This document shows, piece by piece, positions 51,300 through 61,258 of a DNA stretch of 64,000 bases (position 1 is the first letter of the stretch; every line of letters starts with the position of its first letter). The translations under genes were made by a program, and so were the position numbers. This DNA comes from Campylobacterales bacterium (GTDB lineage: Bacteria > Campylobacterota > Campylobacteria > Campylobacterales > Campylobacteraceae): NCBI GenBank assembly GCA_014859645.1, contig JACUTV010000002.1:36043-100042 (forward strand). Direction: 5' to 3'. The notes below the pieces were generated by a model. It saw only the letters and a list, made by a program, of their open reading frames with translations. It did not search any database and was not told the DNA's origin.

Positions 51300-51719
51300 A
51301 TGGTTAATGTTTTTACGTACGGTTCTCTCATGTTTCCACAGGTGTGGTCACGGGTCGTACAAGGAGAATACGAAAGCATTCGAGGAACTTTGCACGGGTT
51401 TCGAAGACGGTGTTTGAAAAAAGAGACGTACCCTGTTGCTTTTGAAGGGGCGCCAAGCGAGCGGGTGTTGGGTGAGGTGTACTTAAACGTGAATGAAGAT
51501 GACATCAAACGCCTTGACGCGTTTGAAGGCGAGTACTACTTGCGAAAGACAGAAGATATTGTGTTGGACAATGGTAAAATCGTTCGTGCGAGCGTGTACG
51601 TGCTCAAAAGCGACTTCTATCAGCTTGTGGATGACAATCCGTGGGATGTGGAGCACTTTAAACTTGTGGGGATACAGCGCTTTTTAGAGCAGTATCAGGG
51701 ATTTTTGAGCGTTTCATAA
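51300..51719 (+). CDS. Gamma-glutamylcyclotransferase (AIG2-like) family protein
   Basis: 139 aa. VNVFTYGSLMFPQVWSRVVQGEYESIRGTLHGFRRR, VLGEVYLNVNEDDIKRLDAFEGEYY. Confidence 0.88.
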   Translation: MVNVFTYGSLMFPQVWSRVVQGEYESIRGTLHGFRRRCLKKETYPVAFEGAPSERVLGEVYLNVNEDDIKRLDAFEGEYYLRKTEDIVLDNGKIVRASVYVLKSDFYQLVDDNPWDVEHFKLVGIQRFLEQYQGFLSVS

Positions 51720-51720
51720 A

Positions 51721-52494
51721 GTGTTACCCAAAAGGCAGACCGTGGAAGATTTAGCCAACCAGAAAAAAATCGTCGTGTTAATCGATGCGGACAATGCGCA
51801 ACTCAGCAAAATCGGACAAATTCTCAGTGAACTCTCTTCTCATGGGCATATCATCATCAAGCGTGCCTATGGGGATTGGTCGAGCCGCTACCTGAAAAAC
51901 TGGCAAGACTTACTTAATGAACTTGCCGTCCAGCCCGTCCAGCAATTTGCCTACACGACAGGAAAAAATGCCACAGACACATCGATGATTATCGACGCGA
52001 TGGACTTGCTCTACACACGCAGATTTGACGCGTTTGCCCTCGTCTCAAGTGACAGCGATTTTACCAAACTTGCCTCACGTCTTAAGGAAGATGAGGTGTA
52101 CGTCTTTGGAATTGGGGAGCGCAAAACGCCCGTTTCCTTTCGCAACGCCTGCGATGATTTTATCTTCACCGAAAACCTCAAAACCGAAGAAGAGCTAGAA
52201 AAAGAAGCCGAAGCCAACCAACACAAAGAGCGCATTCGCGAAGCAGCGAGGATTATGCACCAAATTTGGGAGAAACAGCGCGATGAAGAGGGCTGGGTAA
52301 AAGTTTCCGAAGCGGGACAAATTGTCAAACGTTTGCATCCTGACTTTGACCCACGCTCTTACGGGTCAAGCAAGATGAGCAAACTGGTAGAAAAACTGAG
52401 TGAATTTTTTGAAGTGCGCAAAACCCAAGGCAAAGGAACGGCGACCATCATCGAATACCGCTTTCGTAAGGGCACGAACCTTGAGCGTGATTAA
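51721..52494 (+). CDS. NYN-domain protein with C-terminal OST-HTH/LOTUS domain
   Basis: 257 aa with a GTG start. KIVVLIDADNAQLSKIGQILSEL, GKNATDTSMIIDAMDLLYTRRFDAFALVSSDSDFTKLASRL; C-terminus WVKVSEAGQIVKRLHPDFDPRSYGSSKMSKLVEKLSEFFEVR. Confidence 0.88.
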   Translation: MLPKRQTVEDLANQKKIVVLIDADNAQLSKIGQILSELSSHGHIIIKRAYGDWSSRYLKNWQDLLNELAVQPVQQFAYTTGKNATDTSMIIDAMDLLYTRRFDAFALVSSDSDFTKLASRLKEDEVYVFGIGERKTPVSFRNACDDFIFTENLKTEEELEKEAEANQHKERIREAARIMHQIWEKQRDEEGWVKVSEAGQIVKRLHPDFDPRSYGSSKMSKLVEKLSEFFEVRKTQGKGTATIIEYRFRKGTNLERD

Positions 52495-52543
52495 GGAAAT
52501 AAAACGCCCTTTTTGGTAGGCTTCGTGTTAAAAAGGAGCCACC

Positions 52544-53149
52544 ATGTACCCCCAGTTTTTCGATGAAATCCCTCCGATTGTCCTAAAGGATGACCTTGCG
52601 TGTTTGCTTGGAACTTTTGATGAGGGTAGGGTTGAAATCACCTACCTCGAATGCATTAAAATGGCAGGACACAGTTGTCCTACAGTTGCGGGCGCTTATA
52701 TACTGACCAAAATAGCCCTAGAGACTCTTTTCCCCTTGGAAATCCCCCAGCGTGGTTTGGTGCGCATTGCGTTCAAAGAGCCAAAAACTAGTGGCGTCAC
52801 AGGCGTGATGGCGCAAGTGATGACCAACATCACGGGCGCAGCCGATGAGGGAGGGTTCAAAGGCCTTGGCGGTGCCTTTGTCCGTGCACAACTGCTTAGC
52901 TTTGACCAGCCTATTGAAGGCATGGTGCAATTTACCCGTGTGGATACAGGCGCATCTGTGAGTCTTTCCTATTTTCCTAACCTTCTTCCCCAAAACCCCG
53001 ACCTTGCTTTGTTGATGAAAAATGCACGTTTGGGAGACAAGGCGGCGCAAGATGCTTTTGGGGTCGCATGGCAAGAACGCGTGAGGGAAGTGGTGTTTCA
53101 CTACGACAAGCATGGCCTCGTGCGCGTTGATAAATCGGGCAATTTTTAA
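52544..53149 (+). CDS. Hypothetical protein, possibly FmdE-related
   Basis: 201 aa. HSCPTVAGAYILTKIALETLFP resembles the FmdE N-terminal motif; assignment by eye only. Confidence 0.45.
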   Translation: MYPQFFDEIPPIVLKDDLACLLGTFDEGRVEITYLECIKMAGHSCPTVAGAYILTKIALETLFPLEIPQRGLVRIAFKEPKTSGVTGVMAQVMTNITGAADEGGFKGLGGAFVRAQLLSFDQPIEGMVQFTRVDTGASVSLSYFPNLLPQNPDLALLMKNARLGDKAAQDAFGVAWQERVREVVFHYDKHGLVRVDKSGNF

Positions 53150-53234
53150 GAAAGAGTTGCCATTTTTATTAAAAAAAAGGTATCATCACTTACTAGTTTT
53201 TGGCTAGGAGATTTTTTTCAAGGACTGTTGTACC

Positions 53235-53510
53235 GTGAACATCTATGTCGGTAATTTGTCATACCATATGACAGAGGAAGAGCTCAAGGCGACGTTTGCA
53301 CCCTATGGTGCTGTCAAAAGTGCAAAGATCGTTGTTGATCGCGAGAATAACAATCGATCGAAGGGATTTGGGTTTGTTGAGATGGAGAGCCAAAGTGAAG
53401 GCAACGCCGCCATCGAGCAACTAAACGGCAAAGAAATTGGCGGGCGCGAATTGCGAGTCAACGAAGCGCGACCACGTGAACCACGCGAGTCTCGCGGGTC
53501 ACGCTACTAA
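53235..53510 (+). CDS. RRM-type RNA-binding protein
   Basis: 91 aa with a GTG start. RNP2 IYVGNL, RNP1 KGFGFVEM, RG-rich tail. Confidence 0.95.
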   Translation: MNIYVGNLSYHMTEEELKATFAPYGAVKSAKIVVDRENNNRSKGFGFVEMESQSEGNAAIEQLNGKEIGGRELRVNEARPREPRESRGSRY

Positions 53511-53528
53511 TCACACCACCACTTCTTC

Positions 53529-53557
53529 GAGCCGCGTTGACGCGGCTCATCCGTTTT
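53529..53557 (+). terminator. Intrinsic terminator after the RRM gene
   Basis: GAGCCGCG-TTGA-CGCGGCTC, then ATCCGTTTT. Confidence 0.7.
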
Positions 53558-53562
53558 CTTCC

Positions 53563-54426
53563 ATGATTGTTTCTAGGCTTGCTCCTACTCCTAGCGGTTT
53601 TTTGCATCAAGGCAATGCTCTTAATTTTATCCTTACGTGGGCAGTGGTGCGCTCTTTGGGTGGCGTACTGCACTTGCGTATTGATGACTTGGATGCTTTG
53701 CGCACAAAAGATGCCTATGTAGAACATATTTTTCGCGTTCTTGAATGGCTTGGGCTTGACTGGGATGAAGGGCCTACAAGCGTAGGAGAGTTTGAAAAAA
53801 AGTTTGCACTTCCTCATCGCATGGAGCACTACGAACGCGCCAAAGAAACCCTATGGGCGCATCCGCTAACTTACGCTTGTGCGTGTTCACGCAAAGAGAT
53901 TTTAGCGCAATCACCCCGTGGCATTTACCCCTTTACATGTAAAGAAAAACACCTTTTATTAAAACCTTTTGACACTGCTTTGCGTTTACATGTAGACGTT
54001 TCTTTATGTGAAGAAGCACACGTTGTAGCTAAGGAAATGGGAGATTTTGTGCTGTGGCGCAAAGAAGGGCTTCCTGCGTATCAGCTCGCTTCCTTGGTGG
54101 ATGATACACGCATGGGTGTGACCCTTGTGGTGCGCGGAGAGGATTTGCGCCTTTCATCCTTGGCACAACGCTACCTTGCCCATGTGATGGGGGTTTCTTC
54201 TTTTTTGGATGCAACCATAGTGCATCATCCTTTGTTGCGAGACGTGTCGGGCGCGAAACTTTCAAAATCTCAACACGCCTGCCCTGTGGAACTTACCACT
54301 TCTCCCTGCGATTTATTCCGCCATGCTTCCATGTTTTTGGGCGTGCAGCCTTGTGAGAATAGCGTTGATTTATTGGACGCACTACTCCAAAAAGAGGAGT
54401 ACCTTTTAAGCCCTTTTTCCTTATAA
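53563..54426 (+). CDS. Glutamyl-tRNA synthetase catalytic-domain paralog (GluQ-like)
   Basis: MIVSRLAPTPSGFLHQGNALNFILTWAVVR; KLSKS motif (GAKLSKSQH); no anticodon-binding domain. Start placed at 53563. Confidence 0.88.
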   Translation: MIVSRLAPTPSGFLHQGNALNFILTWAVVRSLGGVLHLRIDDLDALRTKDAYVEHIFRVLEWLGLDWDEGPTSVGEFEKKFALPHRMEHYERAKETLWAHPLTYACACSRKEILAQSPRGIYPFTCKEKHLLLKPFDTALRLHVDVSLCEEAHVVAKEMGDFVLWRKEGLPAYQLASLVDDTRMGVTLVVRGEDLRLSSLAQRYLAHVMGVSSFLDATIVHHPLLRDVSGAKLSKSQHACPVELTTSPCDLFRHASMFLGVQPCENSVDLLDALLQKEEYLLSPFSL

Positions 54427-54551
54427 TGCAGTTTTTAAAATTCTTCATACGCTTTTACTAGCAAGGCTACTAAAAGCTACGCTAACGCTGAGTCCTGCTC
54501 GGCGCAGAGCCCACGCACTTTTAGTGCTTAGTTTTTATTGAAAGGTTTTTT

Positions 54552-57500
54552 GTGAGCGAACCCCGATTTACCCATTTGCATCTCCATACGGAATATTCTC
54601 TACTTGATGGCGCGAACCGCATTAAAGACCTCGCCAAAGCCCTTAAATTCCAAGGTGTTGGCTCAGTGGCCATCACAGACCACGGCAATATGTTTGGGGC
54701 GATTGATTTTTACCAAACCATGAAAAAAGAGGGCATCAAGCCCATTATTGGCATGGAAGCGTACCTTCACAACCAAGACGAGTTGGGAGATAAAAGCGTC
54801 AAACAACGCTTCCACTTGTGCTTGTACGCTAAAAATCTTACCGGCTATAAAAATCTCATGTACCTTTCTTCTCAAAGTTTTATTGAAGGGTTTTACTATT
54901 ATCCGCGCATCAACAAAAAACTCTTGCGCGAACACTCGGAGGGGTTAGTTTGCTCCGCGGCATGTTTGCAGGGGGAAGTAAACTGGCACCTTAATCTCAA
55001 TAACCCTCGCAACGTCCAATTTGGGGCCAAAGGATACGAGCGTGCCAAGGAAGTGGCACTGGAGTACAAAGAGATTTTTGGGGAAGATTTTTACCTTGAA
55101 ATCATGCGCCATGGCATCGAAGACCAGCACTACATCGACGATGCGGTGTTGCGACTTGCCAAAGAGACAGGCATTAAGCTCATCGCCACTAACGACACCC
55201 ATTATCCCTTTAAAGACTACGCAGAGCCCCATGAGGCATTTATGTGTATCGCTATGAATAAAGAGTTTGATGATCCCAAACGGTTACGCCACTCGGTGCA
55301 CGAGTTTTTTCTCAAATCGCCCCAGCAAATGGCGCGGCTGTTTGCAGATATCCCCGAAGCCCTTGAAAACACCCAAGAAATAGTGGAAAAATGCAACTTG
55401 GAGCTCGACCTTGGCAATCCAACACCGCCAAATTTTAAATTTACCCTCGAATACGCCAAGGCCGAAGGGGTGGAACTTCCTGAGCCTGGGGTTATGTACA
55501 GCCTTGAAAACGACAAAGTCTTGTTTGCGCATTTGTGTCAAAAGGGATTAGAAAAACGGCTCTTACATGTAAAGGAATCAGAACACCAAACCTATCAAGA
55601 ACGCTTACATGTAGAGATTGAGATTATCAACAACATGAAATTTCCCGGCTACATGCTCATCGTTTGGGATTTTATCAAAGAAGCCAAGGTGCGCGACATT
55701 CCCGTGGGACCAGGACGGGGTTCGGCGGCGGGAAGTTTGGTGGCCTTTTCCCTTGAAATCACCGACATCGACCCCATGCCTTACAACCTGCTATTTGAAC
55801 GATTTTTGAATCCAGAGCGTGTGAGCATGCCGGATATTGACGTGGACTTTTGCCAAAGCAGACGGGGCGAAATCATTAACTATGTGGTGGAAAAATACGG
55901 TCGTTACAACGTGGCGCAAGTTATCACCTTTGGTAAAATGCTGGCCAAAGGGGTCATCCGTGACGTTGCGCGGGTGCTCGGGGTGCCTTACGCGGAAGCG
56001 GATCGCATGGCTAAACTCATCCCTGATGAACTTGGCATTACGCTCAATGGCAAAGGCAAAGAAGGAGATAAAGACTTTAAAGCAGGGGCGTTTCAAAAAG
56101 AAGAAAAACTGCGCGAACTTATCGAAACCAACGCCACTGCGGCGCGGGTGTGGAAGTTTGCCCTCGCTCTTGAAGGCCTGAACCGAAACGCGGGTATGCA
56201 TGCCGCGGGTGTGGTCATTTCTAACGAAGAATTGTGGCACAAAACCCCGCTGTACAAGCCTTCTGGCGAAGAACATTTGGTCACGCAGTATTCGCTAAAG
56301 TACCTTGAAGACGTGGATCTTATCAAATTTGACTTTTTGGGTCTTAAGACCCTCACCGTCATCGACAACGCCATTAAACTCATCAAAAACCGTTTTGGCA
56401 AGGTGATTAACTGGGCGGAAATCAGCATGGAAGAGCCTAGGGTTTATGAAACCATCCAAAGCGGGCACACCATCGGCTTGTTCCAGATAGAATCCGGCGG
56501 GATGCAACAACTCAACGCAAAGCTCAAACCCACGAGCTTCGAAGACGTGATCGCGGTTTTGGCCTTGTACCGTCCAGGCCCAATGGAATCAGGGATGCTC
56601 AATGACTTTATCGAGCGTAAGCACGGGCGCGCAGAGATTGAGTACGCCTTTGCTGAACTTGAACCCATCTTGAAGCCCACCTATGGGGTTATTGTCTATC
56701 AAGAACAGGTCATGCAGATTGTGCAAACCATCGGCGGGTTTAGCCTTGGCGGGGCGGATTTGGTGCGTCGGGCCATGGGGAAAAAGATTAAAGAAGAGAT
56801 GGACAACCTCAAAAGCCAGTTTGCGCAAGGTGCGGCCCAAAAGGGGCTTGATAAAGCCAAAGCGGCGGATTTGTTTGACCTTATTGTCAAGTTTGCCGGC
56901 TACGGGTTTAACAAGTCTCACTCGGCGGCATACGCGATGATTACCTACCAAACGGCGTGGCTTAAAACCTTTTATCCGCAAGAATTTATGGCGGCCTTGC
57001 TCACTAGCGAACAGGACAATACGGACAAAATTGTCAAGTATATTGATGAGGTGAAGCGCCTTGGGATTAAACTTTTGCCCCCTTCCGTGCTTAATTCACA
57101 GATTGCGTTTATGGGGGGAAAGACCAAGGAAGGGGAGGATGCGATTATCTTTGGACTGGGCGCGGTGAAGGGCATCGGCCATGGGGCGATTCGCAGCATC
57201 ATCGAGGCGCGCGAAGAGCGTCCATTTGAAAGTTTGAGCGATTTTATCTCTCGGGTTGAGACGCAAAAAGTCAATAAAAAAGTCTTAGAGGCGTTGATAA
57301 AATCAGGCAGTTTGGATTGTTTTGAGTTGACTAGACGAGCACTGTTTGACCAAGTAGAAACCATCATCGAAGCCGCGCATAAATCTTCACAAGCCAAGAA
57401 AATGGCTGAAAATTCCCTCTTTGGGGAAAACGAAGAGATGACACGGGTCAACATTCACCTCGAACCTCTCCCCGAATACAGCCTCAAACACCTGTTGGTG

Positions 57501-58112
57501 CTTGAAAAAGAGAGCATCGGATTTTACATTTCAGGGCATCCGTTGGATGATTTTAAAGCAGAAATGGAAGGGCTTTCCTACACGCTTTCTTCGGAGTTTG
57601 AGAGCATCGAAGATGGGTCAAACGCTATGGTGGTGGGGAAAGTAGAGGAGGTGGTGACCAAGTTTAGCAAAAAAGGAAACCGCTTTGCCATCGTCAACCT
57701 CATGGACTTGCACGGCAACGTGGAAGTGACTTTGTTTGAAAAAGATTTGCAAAAGCTTGAGGGGATGAATTTGGACGAGCCTTTGGCGTTTAAGGTGGCG
57801 GTTAACCGAGACGACCAATTTGTACGCATTCGCTCTTTAAAAATCATGACCCTCGACGCGGCGCGCAGTCAAAAAGTGGAAACCAAGATGCGGGAAATTC
57901 CCGAAGAGCCTATGATTGTAACGTTGAGCATGGAAGAGTCTCTTGAGCGTCTTGAAGCCTTGTATCAACTGGTCCGAAGCCATCCTGGCAACAGGCCGCT
58001 AACCCTGACCCTAACCTCAAAACTCCAAGATGTGATTATTGAAACACAATTAAGCGTGGGAGACTCTTTTGCTGGGGCGCTTGAAGCCTCCCTTGTGGGC
58101 GAGGTAGCTTAG
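54552..58112 (+). CDS. dnaE: DNA polymerase III subunit alpha
   Basis: 1186 aa. FTHLHLHTEYSLLDGANRIKDL, PVGPGRGSAAGSLVAFSLEITDIDP, PDIDVDFCQ, AGYGFNKSHSAAYAMI. Confidence 0.99.
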   Translation: MSEPRFTHLHLHTEYSLLDGANRIKDLAKALKFQGVGSVAITDHGNMFGAIDFYQTMKKEGIKPIIGMEAYLHNQDELGDKSVKQRFHLCLYAKNLTGYKNLMYLSSQSFIEGFYYYPRINKKLLREHSEGLVCSAACLQGEVNWHLNLNNPRNVQFGAKGYERAKEVALEYKEIFGEDFYLEIMRHGIEDQHYIDDAVLRLAKETGIKLIATNDTHYPFKDYAEPHEAFMCIAMNKEFDDPKRLRHSVHEFFLKSPQQMARLFADIPEALENTQEIVEKCNLELDLGNPTPPNFKFTLEYAKAEGVELPEPGVMYSLENDKVLFAHLCQKGLEKRLLHVKESEHQTYQERLHVEIEIINNMKFPGYMLIVWDFIKEAKVRDIPVGPGRGSAAGSLVAFSLEITDIDPMPYNLLFERFLNPERVSMPDIDVDFCQSRRGEIINYVVEKYGRYNVAQVITFGKMLAKGVIRDVARVLGVPYAEADRMAKLIPDELGITLNGKGKEGDKDFKAGAFQKEEKLRELIETNATAARVWKFALALEGLNRNAGMHAAGVVISNEELWHKTPLYKPSGEEHLVTQYSLKYLEDVDLIKFDFLGLKTLTVIDNAIKLIKNRFGKVINWAEISMEEPRVYETIQSGHTIGLFQIESGGMQQLNAKLKPTSFEDVIAVLALYRPGPMESGMLNDFIERKHGRAEIEYAFAELEPILKPTYGVIVYQEQVMQIVQTIGGFSLGGADLVRRAMGKKIKEEMDNLKSQFAQGAAQKGLDKAKAADLFDLIVKFAGYGFNKSHSAAYAMITYQTAWLKTFYPQEFMAALLTSEQDNTDKIVKYIDEVKRLGIKLLPPSVLNSQIAFMGGKTKEGEDAIIFGLGAVKGIGHGAIRSIIEAREERPFESLSDFISRVETQKVNKKVLEALIKSGSLDCFELTRRALFDQVETIIEAAHKSSQAKKMAENSLFGENEEMTRVNIHLEPLPEYSLKHLLVLEKESIGFYISGHPLDDFKAEMEGLSYTLSSEFESIEDGSNAMVVGKVEEVVTKFSKKGNRFAIVNLMDLHGNVEVTLFEKDLQKLEGMNLDEPLAFKVAVNRDDQFVRIRSLKIMTLDAARSQKVETKMREIPEEPMIVTLSMEESLERLEALYQLVRSHPGNRPLTLTLTSKLQDVIIETQLSVGDSFAGALEASLVGEVA

Positions 58113-58942
58113 ACCGTAGTGATGAGCACGTCCTTGTCGGTTTCTTGGAGTAAATCAAAGGCGAAGAAACTGATATTTCCTGTGGTGTGAAGGGCGATGA
58201 GCTGGATGCCGTGCATGGTAGCCACTGAGGTGAAAAGTGCCGTATCAAGCCCGCCTTCACGCACGAGAAGCTCAACATTTTCCTTGCCTTCTCCAAGGGA
58301 CTCTAAAAAGAGCATCGCTTCGTTTTGGGCGTTTGCTTTTAAGTTTTCGGCCAACATGTTTACCTCACCCTTTTTCACGCCGTACATGCTTAAGCGGTTG
58401 CCAAAAGGCACGGTGTATACATGTAACAACAGTAGCGAAGCGTGTGGGAAGAGGGTTTGAACGGCGTGGATGTGCCACCTAGAAGACTCGGTAAGGTCTG
58501 TTGGGATGAGAATCTTTTTTGCTTCTACATTTTTATGTGTTTTTACCACAAAGACGGGCGCGCTTAGGGTGCGTACGATGGCTTTGGTGGAAGAGCCTAC
58601 AAATAAATCTCGCAAGCCTCCTTTTTCACCCCCACTTCCTAAAAACACAACACTCGTACTGAAGGCATTGGTGTACATGCCAATAACCTCTTCTACTTTT
58701 CCTTTGTCACAGTGAAAAAAATCTTGCGTAATAAAAGGAAAATGCGCGTGCAATTCGTCAAAGGCATTTTGCTTGGCTTTTTCAAGGTCGGGGATTTTGT
58801 TAAAGAAAGTTTCCTCAATAGCATGCACTACATGTAAAGGCATTTTAGAGGCCGTGGCAAAAGCGTGCGCTTTGGTGATTACTTCAAAACTACGCGGCGA
58901 AAAATCGGTGGCAACAAGAACACATTTTTCTCTGTTTGGCAT
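58109..58942 (-). CDS. Universal stress protein family, tandem domain
   Basis: 277 aa. KCVLVATDFSPRSFEVITKAHAFA and KKILIPTDLTESSRWHIHAVQTLF are two USP starts. Confidence 0.88.
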   Translation of the reverse strand: MPNREKCVLVATDFSPRSFEVITKAHAFATASKMPLHVVHAIEETFFNKIPDLEKAKQNAFDELHAHFPFITQDFFHCDKGKVEEVIGMYTNAFSTSVVFLGSGGEKGGLRDLFVGSSTKAIVRTLSAPVFVVKTHKNVEAKKILIPTDLTESSRWHIHAVQTLFPHASLLLLHVYTVPFGNRLSMYGVKKGEVNMLAENLKANAQNEAMLFLESLGEGKENVELLVREGGLDTALFTSVATMHGIQLIALHTTGNISFFAFDLLQETDKDVLITTV

Positions 58943-58952
58943 GGGAAACCTC

Positions 58953-60446
58953 CTAGGGTGTCGGTTCTACCATTTTAGCAATAAATGCTGAAACAATGCT
59001 GTAGCCAAGGACCGTAATCATGGGAAATACCGAGGCAAAAGCGATGAGCCCAAAGCCGTCCATCAGGGCGTCGCGGCCTTCTATATTGGTGGCAAGGTAA
59101 AGCCCAAACGCGGTGACGATAGGAACGGTGATTTCCGAAGTCGTAACACCGCCAAGGTCAAAAGCAAAGGCGGCCATTTGGGGTGGCGCAAAAAGTGTAC
59201 ACATAACCACGACGCCATAAAGCAACGTGATGAGTAGCCAAATGTCATACCCGTGGACGATTTTATAGGTTCCTAGTAAAATCCCACAGCCAACACCCAG
59301 CGCCACCAAAAGGCGAATGATAGTGACATTAAGACGGACATTGGCGTAGCGGTCGGCTTGTTTGATAACGGCGATAAGGGCGGGTTCGGCCATGGTGGTG
59401 CCAAAGCCAATGAGAAAGGCAAAGAGGTAGATAAAATAGACATTGTCTTTTTCAACCAAAGAGTGCGCGATGGACTCACCCATGGGAAAAAGCCCCAGTT
59501 TAATGCCCACGATGAATCCGTAAAGCCCCACCACAAGCATTCCAAAGCCGATGATAACGCGCCCGAGGTTGGGCAGGTGTTTTTTAAGGACTAGGTATTG
59601 AAACACAATAATGGTGCCAAGAATAGGCAAGATGCTCGTAAAGGTTTCAAACAAATCTGCTAGCACCTTTAAGGCGGAAAAGCGCTCTTTTGCTTTGGGT
59701 GCGGCTTGGGTAAACACTTCCGTCGTGGCACTAAAATCATCCCCCAACACCAAGATGGCGTAGAGTTGGATGCTAATCATCGGCGTGATGGCCGCAAGAG
59801 CCACAAACCCAAACCCGTCTTTAAGCACGTTGCGCCCTTGCAACGCCGAAGCGATGCCAATGCCAAGGGCGACGATGAGAGGCACTGTGGCAACATTGGT
59901 CGCAACCCCGCCCGAATCATACGCTAAGCCGATGATTTCTTTGGGGGCAAAGTAGGTGATGAGCAAGACAATCACGTACCCTCCGATGATAATCTTGGCG
60001 ATAGGCCACCCTAGCAAAGAGCGGATGATGCCAAAAGCAGTGATGCCGCCCACAGAAAAGGCGATGATGAGCCGAAGGGTGAGGGCGTCAAGGGCACCGT
60101 GGGTGATGGTTTGGGCTTGGGTGGCTACGGCGATGATGGCAGGTTCGGCGATGGAGGCGGAAAATCCAAGGGCAAACCCAAACAAGGCAAAAAGCACCAA
60201 GGAGCGCCGTTCTAAAAATTCGCTTGAGAGGCTGTTGCCTAGGGGAAACACGCCCACTTCAAGGCCCATGAGAAAAAACGCGACACCAAAAATAACAATA
60301 CCAAACCCCATTGCGATAGTGAGCGCGTCGGGAGGTAGGGTTTGAAACACAAGGGCTTGAAAGCCGATGATGATGAGTAAAATGGGCACAAGATTGTGAA
60401 AGGATTCTTTCAGCGTTGCCCCAAATTGCTTCAAGAGCGGGTGCAT
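58953..60446 (-). CDS. DUF1538-like membrane protein with internal duplication
   Basis: 497 aa. Two homologous halves contain FLMGLEVGVFPLGNSLSSE / GFIVGIKLGLFPMGESIAHS and ASIAEPAIIAVATQA / TTMAEPALIAVIKQA. Confidence 0.85.
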   Translation of the reverse strand: MHPLLKQFGATLKESFHNLVPILLIIIGFQALVFQTLPPDALTIAMGFGIVIFGVAFFLMGLEVGVFPLGNSLSSEFLERRSLVLFALFGFALGFSASIAEPAIIAVATQAQTITHGALDALTLRLIIAFSVGGITAFGIIRSLLGWPIAKIIIGGYVIVLLITYFAPKEIIGLAYDSGGVATNVATVPLIVALGIGIASALQGRNVLKDGFGFVALAAITPMISIQLYAILVLGDDFSATTEVFTQAAPKAKERFSALKVLADLFETFTSILPILGTIIVFQYLVLKKHLPNLGRVIIGFGMLVVGLYGFIVGIKLGLFPMGESIAHSLVEKDNVYFIYLFAFLIGFGTTMAEPALIAVIKQADRYANVRLNVTIIRLLVALGVGCGILLGTYKIVHGYDIWLLITLLYGVVVMCTLFAPPQMAAFAFDLGGVTTSEITVPIVTAFGLYLATNIEGRDALMDGFGLIAFASVFPMITVLGYSIVSAFIAKMVEPTP

Positions 60447-60844
60447 TAATCTACCAAGGAGAGAAGATAAGCCGTCAAATCGGTAGTGGAGAGCACCCCT
60501 TGGAGTTCGTTATTGTCGGTGACAACGACGCGCTTGACACCATGGGAGAGCATGAGGCGTGCGGCGTGTTTGACATCTACTTTGGCGGAGACAGCAAAGG
60601 CGGGTTTTTTGTAAATGTCATAGACGTTTAAAAGTTCAATGTCGCCATCTTCCGCGAGGATTTTTTTCAAAATCTGGGTGTTGGTGATGATGCCATACGC
60701 ATCGCTCTCGTAGGTTTTATTGACGATAAGACAGTGCAAACGCTTGGCCTTCATGACTTGCAAGGCTTCTTTGAGGCTCGCATTTGGCTCAACGGTGGTG
60801 ACGTTTTTTTTCATGATTTCTTCGACTAAAACAGGGACGCGCAT
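60446..60844 (-). CDS. CBS-domain protein
   Basis: 132 aa. VEEIMKKNVTTVEPNASLKEALQVMKAKRLHCLIV and ARLMLSHGVKRVVVTDNNELQGVLSTTDL. Confidence 0.93.
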   Translation of the reverse strand: MRVPVLVEEIMKKNVTTVEPNASLKEALQVMKAKRLHCLIVNKTYESDAYGIITNTQILKKILAEDGDIELLNVYDIYKKPAFAVSAKVDVKHAARLMLSHGVKRVVVTDNNELQGVLSTTDLTAYLLSLVD

Positions 60845-61194
60845 TAGAGGACTCCTTCTTCTTTGATTTTTTCTTCAAAGGTTTTGATGATTTTCTCATT
60901 AAGCCCGACGATGTTGCCGATGGGCATGGTGAAAGCAATGCCTTTGGTGGGCGTATTTTCAAGCTCATGCTTTAGGGCTTTAAGGACAAGTCTGGAGATA
61001 TTTTCTTCAAGAATGTAAAGCAAAAATGCATGGTTTCCCTCAAAGGTGAGGGCAAAAAAACTCTTTTTTTCTTCGTGGCCACTGCCTCTTGCTTGGAGGA
61101 TGGTCACGCCACTGGCTCCTGCGTCTTTGGCGACGGCTCTTAATCTGTCTTCGTATTCGCTTGAGGCAACAACGACCAATGCTACAAATCTCAT
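60844..61194 (-). CDS. P-II-like signalling protein
   Basis: 116 aa with GASGVTILQARGSG, a P-II-type motif; overlaps the CBS gene start. Confidence 0.75.
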   Translation of the reverse strand: MRFVALVVVASSEYEDRLRAVAKDAGASGVTILQARGSGHEEKKSFFALTFEGNHAFLLYILEENISRLVLKALKHELENTPTKGIAFTMPIGNIVGLNEKIIKTFEEKIKEEGVL

Positions 61195-61258
61195 GGTAAG
61201 CCTTTAGGTTGAGGTAAAACAATTGTAATAAAAAAAGTGTAATAGTTCCCTGACTCCG

